DNA from: Acidimicrobiia bacterium
GTDB lineage: Bacteria > Actinomycetota > Acidimicrobiia > Acidimicrobiales > Poriferisodalaceae
Length of the DNA stretch: 64,000 bases
NCBI GenBank assembly: GCA_012960315.1
Contig: DUBN01000054.1
Coordinates: forward strand, 1-64,000
Direction: 5' to 3'
The notes beneath the pieces were generated by a model. It had not been told where the DNA came from, ran no database searches, and saw only the letters and a program-made list of their open reading frames with translations. Both the position numbers and the translations under genes were made by a program. The stretch's first letter is position 1; each line of letters begins with the position of its first letter. Of the stretch, positions 43,600 to 52,546 are shown piece by piece.

Positions 43600-43605
43600 T
43601 ACGGT
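43600..43605 (+). promoter_or_regulatory. Leaderless -10 element of the mycothiol-type enzyme gene
   Basis: TACGGT, six bases before ATG 43612, with no Shine-Dalgarno. It supports this start over the earlier one at 43471. Confidence 0.45.
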
Positions 43606-43611
43606 TGGCCT

Positions 43612-44400
43612 ATGAGCCAGCGCGAACTCACCATCAACAACCTTGACGCATGTTGGACCAGCGTCGTGGATTTTTTCAGCAATCTTGATAGCCCGCAGTG
43701 GAACACACAGTCGTTGTGCCCTGAATGGAGCATTAAAGGCGTAGCTGCTCACATGGTCTCGGTTGAGCAAGTGTTGTCGAACTGGATGCCGAGCGGACAA
43801 GACAATCCCCCGCCGTTCCAAGACGTTGAGGGTTACGTGAGCGCGGCACTGAATATGTCCGAGAACGATCTAGTTGCTCACATGCAAAGCACTTTCGCCG
43901 TTAGACGGGCAAACCTGGCCGAAACTACCGACGAGGACTTCGACACGGCCAGCATCACGCCGGTAGGCCCAGGTACTTACGGGCGCTTTATGGCGATTCG
44001 CGAGTTCGACTTTTGGATGCACGAACGCGACTGTCGGATTCCTCTTGGCATGGAAACCTACAACGGTGGGCCGACAGCGGAAATGGCGTTAAACGAAGTC
44101 CACCTGTCCATCGGGTACATAGCGGGTAAGAAAATCGGTTTGACGGAAGGACAGTCAATTCATTTCGACATCACTGGAGCGGTAAATCGCGACATCTATG
44201 TCGCTGTTGAGGGTCGCGCTTCCGAAACAGAAATGTTGAGCAATCCATCGGTCACTCTCCACTGCGACTCAATGGCGTTCATGAATCAGGCATGTGGTCG
44301 CATCGATCCTGAGATTCCTATTGCGGATGGTCAGATCACCTGGTCCGGAGATAAAGTTATAGGGGCGCACGCAGCGAGAAACCTGCGTTTCACGATGTAG
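43612..44400 (+). CDS. Mycothiol-dependent maleylpyruvate-isomerase/DinB-like protein
   Basis: A 262-residue member of the TIGR03083/MDMPI_N group. The N-terminal four-helix bundle has NTQSLCPEWSIKGVAAHMVSVEQVL with the conserved metal-binding His; more ligands are likely in REFDFWMHERD. The C-terminal domain (about 170-262) resembles the SCP2-like part of such proteins. Family members are mycothiol-dependent transferases or isomerases, but the reaction here is unknown. The frame is open from 43471, but ATG 43612 fits the family and the -10 element. Confidence 0.78.
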   Translation: MSQRELTINNLDACWTSVVDFFSNLDSPQWNTQSLCPEWSIKGVAAHMVSVEQVLSNWMPSGQDNPPPFQDVEGYVSAALNMSENDLVAHMQSTFAVRRANLAETTDEDFDTASITPVGPGTYGRFMAIREFDFWMHERDCRIPLGMETYNGGPTAEMALNEVHLSIGYIAGKKIGLTEGQSIHFDITGAVNRDIYVAVEGRASETEMLSNPSVTLHCDSMAFMNQACGRIDPEIPIADGQITWSGDKVIGAHAARNLRFTM

Positions 44401-44414
44401 GCGATCAATTCCGA

Positions 44415-45287
44415 TTAATCGGTGAAGCTCGAAATTAATGTCGGATTCTCCAAATTTGCTAGCTGTTGGTTGCGATGCTCTACCTCGGCGAGTAATTCCG
44501 GGTGACTCAACACCCAGAACCTTCGTTGGTACATGGCGTCCACAACCTGAGATGCAACATCACTCGGGGCCATTCCCTTTTCTAATGCGGCCGCAATTGC
44601 GGCGTTGCGAAGCCGAGCTTCGTCGGGGGCCCGAGCACTTTCGCTCACGGGTTTGGCTCGTTCGCGTTGAAGATGCGTAGGACGATTTCTTTGCGCTGTC
44701 GCGATGTTCGTTTTGACCACGCCAGGACAAAGAACTGAAACGCCAACATCTAATTCCGCGTCTCGAGCCATTTCGTGATGCAAAGTTTCCATAACAGCCA
44801 CAACCCCAAATTTCGCAGCGTTGTAAGGAGCAAGCCCTGGAACGGCCATTAGTCCTGCCACCGATGCAGTACTCATCACGTGGCTTTCTTCAGCCTCAAT
44901 CAGGTGAGGCAAGAAGTGATGGAGCCCGTGGATGACTCCCCACAGGGAAACGTCAATGACCCATTTCCAATCCACTAATTGCAGATTCTTGACAAGGCCG
45001 CCTCCGCCAACTCCCGCGTTGTTGCAAAGAATGTTGACGCCACCAAAAGTTTCAAGCGTCATGGCGCATAATGCGGCGACGGAGTCGGAGTTCGTGACAT
45101 CTGTTTTCACTGCGAGGGCGGGTACGCCGAGTGCCGCCACTTCTAGTCGTGCTGCTTCAAGTGCCTCCTCCTCAACGTCTGCGAGTACAACTTTTGCTCC
45201 CTCATTGGCAAAGGCGACAGCGAGCGCTTTACCAATGCCTGATCCAGCACCGGTCACCACCGCCACGCGTTCGGTCATTGTTTCCAT
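44415..45287 (-). CDS. SDR-family NAD(P)-dependent oxidoreductase
   Basis: A 290-residue short-chain dehydrogenase. The cofactor motif is VTGAGSGIGKAL (11-22), NNAGVGGGG follows, and catalysis is by Ser, Tyr and Lys in STASVAGLMAVPGLAPYNAAK. AGGGGGA precedes ATG 45287. It resembles broad alcohol/ketone SDRs of actinobacteria. The substrate is unknown. It is convergent with the mycothiol-type enzyme gene. Confidence 0.88.
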   Translation of the reverse strand: METMTERVAVVTGAGSGIGKALAVAFANEGAKVVLADVEEEALEAARLEVAALGVPALAVKTDVTNSDSVAALCAMTLETFGGVNILCNNAGVGGGGLVKNLQLVDWKWVIDVSLWGVIHGLHHFLPHLIEAEESHVMSTASVAGLMAVPGLAPYNAAKFGVVAVMETLHHEMARDAELDVGVSVLCPGVVKTNIATAQRNRPTHLQRERAKPVSESARAPDEARLRNAAIAAALEKGMAPSDVASQVVDAMYQRRFWVLSHPELLAEVEHRNQQLANLENPTLISSFTD

Positions 45288-45346
45288 ATGATCCCCCTAA
45301 CCTTCGGCGTCCCCGACATCAGGCACGCAAGTGATTCGAGAGCGAC

Positions 45347-46492
45347 TCACGTGTTGAGCTGCTCGAAGCGATCCATTACGTCGAGGTATTCGGTAATCAT
45401 GTCCTCAACTACCCGCGTTGCAGAAATTGACTCATTCATGGATCCCACTATCTGACCCACAAAATAGTTTGCGAGTTCCACAGCGCCTCGGTTCTCAGGA
45501 TTGGTCGCTGCGCGGTCAACTCTCCGGCTCGCCTGAGCAATCAACATCGGTTGGAGCGGCATTGGCAAAGTGCCGGGTGAAGATTCTCCCTCCCACTCAT
45601 CTGTCCAGGCTGAACGGAGCTGACGAGCGGGTTTACCGGTCCGTGACCTAGAGCGCAAGGTGTCCGAGGAGGTCGCTGTTAAGAACTTCTCTTTGACGAT
45701 GGGGTGAGTTTCAGCTTCCTGAGTAGTGAGCCAGACTGACCCACACCAGACACCTTGTGCTCCCAATGCAAGTGAAGCCGCTACTTGGCGTCCGCTTCCG
45801 ATTCCACCAGCCGCGAGCACCGGAGTCGGAGCAACTGCGTCAACGATTTCAGGCACTAAAACCATTGTGCCGATCTCTCCGGTGTGACCACCAGCTTCGT
45901 GGCCTTGGGCAATGATGATGTCAACGCCAGCTGCAACGTGACGCACGGCATGTGACTTCTTTCCGGCCAGCGCGCCGACAAGGACACCGCCGGCGTGGGC
46001 CCGCTCAATCATGTCCGGTGGTGGTGGTCCTAAAGCATTCACGATGAGTTTGATTGGATGTGAAAACGCGACGTCCATAAGAGGCACCGCTTGGGCGTAT
46101 GTCATCGGCGGTTCCGAATCGACAGGTAAGCCTCCGCGACCCTCCTGATCATCATTTTTCGGTAGCGGTGGAACGGCGTAGCGTTCCATCATGTCTTCGA
46201 CGAAATCTTTATGACCTTGCGGAATCATCTCAGTCAACTCACGTAACGATTTCCCACCTTCCGACGAACCCTCATATTTCGCGGGAACGATAATGTCGAC
46301 ACCGAACGGTTTCTCGCCGACCTCGTCTCGGATCCACTGCAAATCGATATCGAGCTGCTCTGGTGTGTGCCCTGCGGCACCGAGCACGCCGAAGCCGCCC
46401 GCCTTGGTCACAGCAGCAACCACATCGCGACAGTGAGTAAACGCGAGGATAGGAACATCCACGCCAAGCATTTCGCAGACAGATGTCTTCAT
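45347..46492 (-). CDS. Nitronate monooxygenase/2-nitropropane dioxygenase-like protein
   Basis: A 381-residue FMN-dependent (beta/alpha)8 protein: GGFGVLGAAGHTPEQLD, IIIAQGHEAGGHTG, VLAAGGIGSGRQVAASLALGAQGVWCGS are family signatures. It oxidises alkyl nitronates or reduces enoyl compounds in some members. An insertion around 85-130 is longer than usual. TAAGTT lies seven bases before ATG 46492 on the minus strand. It is followed by the SDR gene. Confidence 0.87.
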   Translation of the reverse strand: MKTSVCEMLGVDVPILAFTHCRDVVAAVTKAGGFGVLGAAGHTPEQLDIDLQWIRDEVGEKPFGVDIIVPAKYEGSSEGGKSLRELTEMIPQGHKDFVEDMMERYAVPPLPKNDDQEGRGGLPVDSEPPMTYAQAVPLMDVAFSHPIKLIVNALGPPPPDMIERAHAGGVLVGALAGKKSHAVRHVAAGVDIIIAQGHEAGGHTGEIGTMVLVPEIVDAVAPTPVLAAGGIGSGRQVAASLALGAQGVWCGSVWLTTQEAETHPIVKEKFLTATSSDTLRSRSRTGKPARQLRSAWTDEWEGESSPGTLPMPLQPMLIAQASRRVDRAATNPENRGAVELANYFVGQIVGSMNESISATRVVEDMITEYLDVMDRFEQLNT

Positions 46493-46499
46493 AGCCGAG

Positions 46500-46505
46500 A
46501 ACTTA
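46500..46505 (-). promoter_or_regulatory. Leaderless -10 element of the nitronate monooxygenase gene
   Basis: TAAGTT on the minus strand, seven bases before ATG 46492; no Shine-Dalgarno. Confidence 0.4.
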
Positions 46506-46658
46506 CGCCTTAGACCGCACTCGTGGCTACTGAAAGCGGCAACTCACTATTGATAGAAGAAATGTTTATCCGGCCCAAACGTGTCTAGATCTCGACGAAT
46601 TCAACCATTAAATCGAAACCGGCTTGGGATCTGCCCTCAGCACTGCGAAAATGTAACT

Positions 46659-47555
46659 ATGCGCATTACCGCCACTGGCCATAGCTACATAGATGTCGAG
46701 ACGGGCACCCAACTGGACGTCTGGTATCCCGGAGAAGAAGTAGAGCCCGCGAGATCTTGTCTGGCCGAACAGCTCGGCATTATCCGAGGCCAACGGATTG
46801 AAAAGACGATCGAAGATCTCAACGCACCAGCTGTCGATCTAGCTGACGCTTATCTGCGTCTCCATCTCTTAAGTCGGCGCGAGATCCGTCCGCACGGCGC
46901 AAATTTAGACGGGATCTTCGGCTTGATGACCAACTGCGCATGGACGAACGCCGGGCCCGTCCTACCCGAACGCGTGGGTTATCTTCAAGCCCAGGCTGCT
47001 TCCAGGGGCATCAGCATTTCAGTAACTTCCTTGGACAAATTCCCTCGGATGACCGATTACGTCATTCCATCAGGTGTGCGAATTGCGGATGCTGATCGGG
47101 TAAGACTGGGAGCGCACCTTGCGGACGGAACTACGGTCATGCACGAAGGCTTTTGTAACTTCAATGCTGGAACTTTGGGCCCTTCAATGGTCGAAGGTCG
47201 AATCAGCGCCGGTGTGGTCGTGGGCGCGAACAGCGACCTCGGAGGTAGCGCGTCCATAATGGGCACCCTGTCAGGGGGCGGCAAAGAAACCATCGTCGTG
47301 GGCGAAAATTGTCTTTTAGGAGCAAATTCAGGTATCGGAATCTCTCTCGGGGACAACTGCACGGTAGAGGCCGGCTGCTACGTGACAGCCGGCAGTCGTG
47401 TCACCCTTCCCGACGGCTCCATTGTCAAAGGCAAAGATCTATCCGGAAAGTCAGGCATGCTGCTGATACGTAACAGCACGTCTGGCGCAATCGAAATGCG
47501 AGTTCTTGATCCCGCAAAGTGGGAAGGCATCAACAAAGCGCTCCACGACAACTAG
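46659..47555 (+). CDS. dapD: 2,3,4,5-tetrahydrodipicolinate N-succinyltransferase, actinobacterial type
   Basis: A 298-residue left-handed beta-helix enzyme of lysine/diaminopimelate synthesis. Signatures: DLADAYLRLHLLSRREIRPH, PERVGYLQAQAASRG, HEGFCNFNAGTLG and the hexapeptide repeats GRISAGVVVGANSDLGGSAS. Length and motifs are those of mycobacterial DapD. The frame is open from 46581, but ATG 46659 gives MRITATGHSYID, the usual N-terminus. Confidence 0.93.
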   Translation: MRITATGHSYIDVETGTQLDVWYPGEEVEPARSCLAEQLGIIRGQRIEKTIEDLNAPAVDLADAYLRLHLLSRREIRPHGANLDGIFGLMTNCAWTNAGPVLPERVGYLQAQAASRGISISVTSLDKFPRMTDYVIPSGVRIADADRVRLGAHLADGTTVMHEGFCNFNAGTLGPSMVEGRISAGVVVGANSDLGGSASIMGTLSGGGKETIVVGENCLLGANSGIGISLGDNCTVEAGCYVTAGSRVTLPDGSIVKGKDLSGKSGMLLIRNSTSGAIEMRVLDPAKWEGINKALHDN

Positions 47556-47615
47556 CTTTCGACACGTAGATACTCGACACCACTACGATTCGGTCATTAC
47601 GTGGAGGAGCCAGTC

Positions 47616-48797
47616 GTGCCGTACGTCGAAGACCGAGTTATTCACGATGCCGATTCGCACACTATGGAGCCGCCAGAATGGCTCGATGAATTCGCGTCTC
47701 GTGAGGTTCGAGAATACGCACAGGAAAATTTCTCGATAAGCGAACAGACACCAATTTTCAAAGAAATTGATCATTGCCGATCACTCCAGACGGATCCAGA
47801 ATTTCGGGCGGCAGCCGAAGCAGAAATCATGTTGCGAAAAAACTACCGAGCCCATGGGGCTTGGGACGCCGCAGATCGCAGCGAGGCTCTAACCCACATG
47901 GGTTTCGCAAGCCAACTCGTCTTCCCAACCATGCCCAATACTCTCCTAGAGGTAATGGAGCATGATGCGCCAGCAAGACTTACCTACGAAACAGCTTCTG
48001 CGGCAAACCGAACGCAAATATCTTTTTGTAGTGATGATCCTCGCCTTCTTCCGGTTGCCTACATTCCTCTGCAGGATCTAGATCGAGCAGCTCCCTGCGC
48101 TACAGAGGCACTCGAGGAGGGCGCTTCTGCTCTCTTGATACCGAACCGCATGCCGAAGAATCATGCGCACAGCCACGTCGCGTTCGACAACGTCTGGGCT
48201 CAAGCTCAAGAGGCAGGCGTACCGGTCGTGATGCACGTAGCAACTCCGGAATTGGTGATGCCGCCCCAGCACCGCAACAACGGTCAACCACCTGAGCCAG
48301 ACTTTCATGGTGGCGGCGAGAACTTCCGATCAGTGTCTTATATGGCGATCTCCTCGCCGCCCATTCAGGCACTTTCTACGTTGGTTTTCGATGGCGTCTT
48401 GGAACGGTTTCCCGAACTGAAGATCGGCGTGATTGAGCTTGGCGCAGCTTGGTTGCCTTCGTTTATGCGCCAACTCGAGGCAGCATTCGATGCTTTTGAA
48501 CGGCACGAGCAACGGTTGAAAAATCTGAGTTTGCGGCCTTCTGAGTACGTGCGACGGCAAGTGAGAGTCACGCCTTTCCCGACCGAACCAACTAAGTGGA
48601 TCATCGAAAACACCGGAAAGGAAATTTGTATGTTCAGTTCAGATTTCCCCCACGTCGAAGGGGGACGAAATCCCCTACGACGCTTCGACACAGAGGTCGA
48701 AACTCTTTCTATGGAGACACAGGACCGGTTTTTTCGAACGAACTTTGAGAATTTAATGGGCCAGGGAATACCGGAACTACTCGGCAACCAGGACTGA
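47616..48797 (+). CDS. Amidohydrolase-2 family (ACMSD-like) metal hydrolase
   Basis: A 393-residue amidohydrolase. DADSHTMEPPEW replaces the usual HxH, a later His is in VMHVAT, and the metal Asp is in FSSDFPHVEGG. Such proteins decarboxylate or hydrolyse aromatic and related rings. GTG 47616 is chosen because GGAGGAG ends six bases before it; GTG 47601 would lie within that site. It starts a four-gene unit with the GIY-YIG-like protein, acyl-CoA dehydrogenase and CoA transferase. Confidence 0.83.
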   Translation: MPYVEDRVIHDADSHTMEPPEWLDEFASREVREYAQENFSISEQTPIFKEIDHCRSLQTDPEFRAAAEAEIMLRKNYRAHGAWDAADRSEALTHMGFASQLVFPTMPNTLLEVMEHDAPARLTYETASAANRTQISFCSDDPRLLPVAYIPLQDLDRAAPCATEALEEGASALLIPNRMPKNHAHSHVAFDNVWAQAQEAGVPVVMHVATPELVMPPQHRNNGQPPEPDFHGGGENFRSVSYMAISSPPIQALSTLVFDGVLERFPELKIGVIELGAAWLPSFMRQLEAAFDAFERHEQRLKNLSLRPSEYVRRQVRVTPFPTEPTKWIIENTGKEICMFSSDFPHVEGGRNPLRRFDTEVETLSMETQDRFFRTNFENLMGQGIPELLGNQD

Positions 48798-48798
48798 A

Positions 48799-49134
48799 AT
48801 GGGTATACGGCTCGACAAACCTTGGGAGCGTCTTGATAGCGACTCCGTGTCATCTTTACAAGCCCAGCTAGGCGTGTACCAGGTCGCTGATGGCGACGGC
48901 AACGTTTTGTCAGTGGGTTATGCCGGCGCAAGACATCCTTTCGGTATACGAAGTGCTCTCGAACACGAAATCCGGTTGCACGGCAAGAAAGCAACGCTCT
49001 TTCGATACGAATTCACCTCCAACTACCGGAGTCGCTGGGACGAACTCTTGATGCTGCATTTACATGACCACGGCCAACTCCCTGACCATCAAAGAGATGA
49101 AGAGGGCCGAGTGGGCCGATTATCCCCCAACTGA
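48799..49134 (+). CDS. Small GIY-YIG-like protein
   Basis: A 111-residue protein. GVY at 25-27, then ten residues, then SVG at 38-40, with Arg51 in GIRSALEHEI and Glu82 in RSRWDELLMLHLHDHGQLP. This order matches the GIY-(10)-YIG, catalytic Arg and metal-binding Glu of GIY-YIG nucleases, although the motif is diverged. The assignment is by eye. It starts one base after the amidohydrolase stop and ends ten bases before the acyl-CoA dehydrogenase. Nuclease activity in a catabolic operon would be odd, so the fold may serve another role. Confidence 0.6.
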   Translation: MGIRLDKPWERLDSDSVSSLQAQLGVYQVADGDGNVLSVGYAGARHPFGIRSALEHEIRLHGKKATLFRYEFTSNYRSRWDELLMLHLHDHGQLPDHQRDEEGRVGRLSPN

Positions 49135-49143
49135 GAGACCGAG

Positions 49144-50310
49144 ATGGATTTCAGACTTAACGAAGAACAGCAAATGATCGTCGATACGACGAGACGTTTC
49201 GTCCAAACCGAGATCGTCCCGTTGGAGGATGAGCTTGATCCCGACGCGGGTTCACTAGCTCCAGATGACCAGGACCGACTTACAACAATGACTCGGTCAA
49301 TGGGCTTCTACGGGCTTGACATTCCTGAGGAATACGGCGGTCCCGGTCTTAACACCACAACGCGCGCGTTGATGGCAATCGAAATGTCTCAACACCGGGC
49401 CGGCTTGTACAACCCATGTTACGGAGTCTTCGGTGGAGCAGGCCTTGCTCAGTTATATGAAGCTACCGAGACCCAAAAAGAGCGGTGGCTCTACCCGACG
49501 CTGCGGGGCGAGAAGAAGGGTTGCTTTGCACTGACCGAACCCTCGGGAGGTTCTGATCCAGCTCGCGCGATTCAAACCCGAGGCTTTCAGGATGGCGATG
49601 AATGGGTCCTCAACGGCTCAAAGCTTTATATTTCCGGCGCAGACAAAGCTGATTATGCGCTTGTGTTTGCGCGCACATCCGACGACCCGGGACGCAACGG
49701 TGTCACCGCTTTTATTATTGATACTGACACTCCGGGCTTCCACGTCCGCCGAGTGGTCCATACCTTGCGGGCCACCCATTACGCGACCGAGTTGCAGTTC
49801 GAAGAATTGCGGGTTCCTCAAGAAAATATTCTTGGAGAAGTCAACGGAGGCTTTGCCATCGCGAATGATCGGCTGAGCCGACAGCGGATTCCTTATGCCG
49901 CTGGCTGTATCGGGCCAGCGATTCGTGCCCAAGAAATGGCAATTGACTGGGCAAAGAATCGCGACGCATTTGGCTCCGCGCTAGCCGAGAAGCAAGCAAT
50001 CCAATGGATGATCGTTGACAACGAGATCGATATCCGACACGCCCGGTATTGCGTCTTGGAAGCGGCGCAAAAGGCAGATAGTGGAGAGCGGTTTCGCACC
50101 GAAGCCGCTATGGCAAAACTGATCGCGAGCGAGGCGAGCAGCCGGGTTGTTGATAGATGCATCCAAATCCACGGTGGGATTGGAGTCACGAAAGATTTAC
50201 CCCTTGAGCGTTGGTACCGCGAGTTACGAATCCGGCGAATTGGTGAAGGTCCTAGCGAAGTTCAACGACTAATCATGGCTCGGGACATTCTTGGTGGCAG
50301 CTTCAAGTGA
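49144..50310 (+). CDS. Acyl-CoA dehydrogenase
   Basis: A 388-residue flavoprotein. N-terminal MDFRLNEEQQMIVDTTRRFV, flavin-binding FALTEPSGGSDPA, and the C-terminal domain with QIHGGIGVTKD and RIGEGPSEVQ; Glu368 is the expected catalytic base as in short-chain enzymes. It makes the alpha,beta double bond of an acyl-CoA. The chain length is not evident. The CoA-transferase gene overlaps its stop by four bases (GTGA). Confidence 0.92.
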   Translation: MDFRLNEEQQMIVDTTRRFVQTEIVPLEDELDPDAGSLAPDDQDRLTTMTRSMGFYGLDIPEEYGGPGLNTTTRALMAIEMSQHRAGLYNPCYGVFGGAGLAQLYEATETQKERWLYPTLRGEKKGCFALTEPSGGSDPARAIQTRGFQDGDEWVLNGSKLYISGADKADYALVFARTSDDPGRNGVTAFIIDTDTPGFHVRRVVHTLRATHYATELQFEELRVPQENILGEVNGGFAIANDRLSRQRIPYAAGCIGPAIRAQEMAIDWAKNRDAFGSALAEKQAIQWMIVDNEIDIRHARYCVLEAAQKADSGERFRTEAAMAKLIASEASSRVVDRCIQIHGGIGVTKDLPLERWYRELRIRRIGEGPSEVQRLIMARDILGGSFK

Positions 50311-51494
50311 ATGCCAACAATCGCTCTCTCCCGCTGCACGGAGTCACCGTCCTCGACTTAGGTCAGATATATCAAGGGCCATATGCCGGCTTTCTCCTCG
50401 CGATGGCGGGCGCTCGCGTCATCAAAGTGGAGCAGACTCGAGGCGAACCGCTGAGGGCAAGAGGTGATTCTCTCCCTTATGCAACATTGAACTCTTCTAA
50501 AGAGGCAGTCACGCTAGACCTCAAGTCCGTTCAGGGACACGAAATGTTCCTTGGCTTAGTGGAGGCAGCGGACGTCGTTCTCGTCAACTACGCCCCAGGA
50601 GTTCCTGAGAAGTTGCAGATTGATGCTGAGTCACTCTGGAAGGTCAACCCGAGACTGGTTTTTGCCCATGCATCTGGCTTCGGGCTGAGTGGCCCCGACT
50701 CGGCTCAAACTGCCATGGACATAACGGTGCAAGCTCATATGGGCCCCATGAGCGTCACTGGACACCCCGACCAGCCGCCTGTTAAAGCCGGCGTAGCGTT
50801 CGTTGATTTCTTGGGTGGCGCTCATCTCTACGGGGCAATCGTCACGGCACTGTTAGACGTCGAACGAACGGGCGAGGGTCGGTTAGTTGAAACGTCAATG
50901 GCTGAAGCGGCCTATCACACGCTTTGCTCAAACATGCTTTCATGGCACCAGACTGGGACAGCCCCTCGAACTGGAAACAAACACGCGGCTATGGGTGTGG
51001 CCCCCTATGACGTGTACCAATGTTCCAACGGCCACGTCGCATTGATTTCTGTTACCAATCGACACTGGCGCTCAGTCCTCGAAGTGATCGACAGAACAGA
51101 TCTACTAGAAGATCCACGATTTCGTCAGAACACGGACCGGGCCGAACACATGAGCGCTGTCGATGAACTTGTTGAAGAGTGGACTCGCCAAAGGTCGAAA
51201 CAAGACGTCGCTGCGTCACTCGCAGCGGCTGGAGTTCCCATCGCCATAGTTCGGAGCGTAGACGAAGTAGTCAAAGACCCCCACCTAATTGAGCGGCAAT
51301 TCTTACAGTGGGTTGACCATCCCACCCTCGGAGAGATACCTCTCCCCCACAGTCCTCTTCGATTTCACGGTTCAACGCTGCGCCAACTCGACCTCTTCCA
51401 CGCCGTCGGCGAGGACAACGAAACCGTCTACGGCGAGTTCCTCAATCTCAACCCGTCTGAGATTGAGCTGCTCCGAGAACGCGGTGTGGTGTGA
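50307..51494 (+). CDS. CaiB/BaiF family-III CoA transferase
   Basis: A 395-residue CoA transferase. GVTVLDLGQIYQGPYAGFLLAMAGARVIKVE opens the fold; the catalytic Asp is likely Asp138 in TAMDITVQA; the C-terminus has AGVPIAIVRSVDEVVKDPH. GTG 50307 overlaps the dehydrogenase stop, so the two are coupled. It probably activates the acid that the acyl-CoA dehydrogenase then oxidises, but the acid is unknown. It differs from the one at 32265 in sequence and context. Confidence 0.9.
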   Translation: MNANNRSLPLHGVTVLDLGQIYQGPYAGFLLAMAGARVIKVEQTRGEPLRARGDSLPYATLNSSKEAVTLDLKSVQGHEMFLGLVEAADVVLVNYAPGVPEKLQIDAESLWKVNPRLVFAHASGFGLSGPDSAQTAMDITVQAHMGPMSVTGHPDQPPVKAGVAFVDFLGGAHLYGAIVTALLDVERTGEGRLVETSMAEAAYHTLCSNMLSWHQTGTAPRTGNKHAAMGVAPYDVYQCSNGHVALISVTNRHWRSVLEVIDRTDLLEDPRFRQNTDRAEHMSAVDELVEEWTRQRSKQDVAASLAAAGVPIAIVRSVDEVVKDPHLIERQFLQWVDHPTLGEIPLPHSPLRFHGSTLRQLDLFHAVGEDNETVYGEFLNLNPSEIELLRERGVV

Positions 51495-51512
51495 CCTGTT
51501 TGACAGTTCTGC

Positions 51513-52250
51513 TCATTCGCTAGCAACGCCAACAAGCCAACCGAAGACTGGCTCAAGTTCGGCCAACATTTCTGGGTGCCATTGGACACCAAGCACCTTG
51601 CCGCTTTCATGTTCGACCCCCTCAACTGTTCCATCCTCGGACCGCGCTGTTATCTGTAGCGCTGTCCCAGGCTGATCTACAGCTTGATGATGGAACGAGT
51701 TAACCATCATTGTTGGCCCATACAAGTGGTGCAACATACTGCCGGGGTCACAGTCGACGCGATGGCGACGCTCGGTACGATCTCGAGTTCGCTTCGAGTG
51801 ACCATCACCTTCGGCCCACTCAAGATGAGGCACCAGGGTGCCACCCAAAAACACATTGATGACTTGAAGGCCGCGGCAGATACCCAAAACAGGTACCCCG
51901 GCTTCCAGCGCGGCCTCAAGCAACGCGAATTCGAATTCGTCACGTTCCGCCGAAACCATCACTGAACTATCGCTAGGGCCTTTCCAGCGTTCGGGATCCA
52001 CGTCGCCCCCTCCAGTGAGCAGTACGGCGTCGAGCCGTTCAACAAAAGAAACCGGATCATCAATCATCGGTAACTCCATAGGCAAACCGCCAGCTTCGCG
52101 AACACGACGCGCATACTCACCAAAGAACCAATCCACCGGGCTATCGGAGAGATGAAGGCCTCCGGGCGCCAGAACAGCTCCCAAAGAAGTTCGACCAGTA
52201 ATACCCACAAGCGGTGCCACAAGAGGCACGGTACGCAAAACTGTACCCAT
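51513..52250 (-). CDS. Class-I glutamine-amidotransferase-like hydrolase (peptidase C26)
   Basis: A 245-residue protein like gamma-glutamyl-GABA hydrolase PuuD. Cys125 in GICRGLQV is the nucleophile; His225 and Glu227 in VQWHPEM complete the triad. It may cleave gamma-glutamyl compounds. ATG 52250 overlaps the start codon of the DUF3817 gene on the other strand by two bases; GTG at codon 8 or 15 could be the true start. It is convergent with the CoA-transferase gene. Confidence 0.85.
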   Translation of the reverse strand: MGTVLRTVPLVAPLVGITGRTSLGAVLAPGGLHLSDSPVDWFFGEYARRVREAGGLPMELPMIDDPVSFVERLDAVLLTGGGDVDPERWKGPSDSSVMVSAERDEFEFALLEAALEAGVPVLGICRGLQVINVFLGGTLVPHLEWAEGDGHSKRTRDRTERRHRVDCDPGSMLHHLYGPTMMVNSFHHQAVDQPGTALQITARSEDGTVEGVEHESGKVLGVQWHPEMLAELEPVFGWLVGVASE

Positions 52251-52533
52251 GTATCGAATTTTGCATCTGGTGTCGCGACTAGAGGCGGCTAGTTATCTAC
52301 TCCTTCTCGTCGCGACCGCATTGAAATACGGGGCGTCTTACGAAACAGGTGTAACCGTTGTGGGCCCCATCCACGGTGTTCTTTACCTGATATATATGGC
52401 GGCGCTCTTCCGTTGGTTTTCGCATATGCGTTGGAGCTTCTATCGCGCGTTAGCGGCCATGGCACTCGGCGCGCTCCCGCTCGGCGGATTTTTAGTTGAC
52501 CGTTGGATCAGCGCAGCCAACCAAAGAATTTAA
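52249..52533 (+). CDS. DUF3817 membrane protein
   Basis: A 94-residue protein with about three hydrophobic segments: RLEAASYLLLLVATALKYG, VVGPIHGVLYLIYMAALF and ALAAMALGALPLGGFLVDR. This order, with the GP-HG motif, is DUF3817, found in many actinobacteria next to unrelated genes. No function is established. ATG 52249 is head-to-head with the C26 gene. Confidence 0.83.
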   Translation: MYRILHLVSRLEAASYLLLLVATALKYGASYETGVTVVGPIHGVLYLIYMAALFRWFSHMRWSFYRALAAMALGALPLGGFLVDRWISAANQRI

Positions 52534-52546
52534 GTCAAAAGTCGCA

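Noticed and set aside
43471-43611. Extended N-terminus of the mycothiol-type enzyme
   Set aside because: It would overlap the divergent GST-like start and contains no family sequence; ATG 43612 has a -10 element at the right distance.
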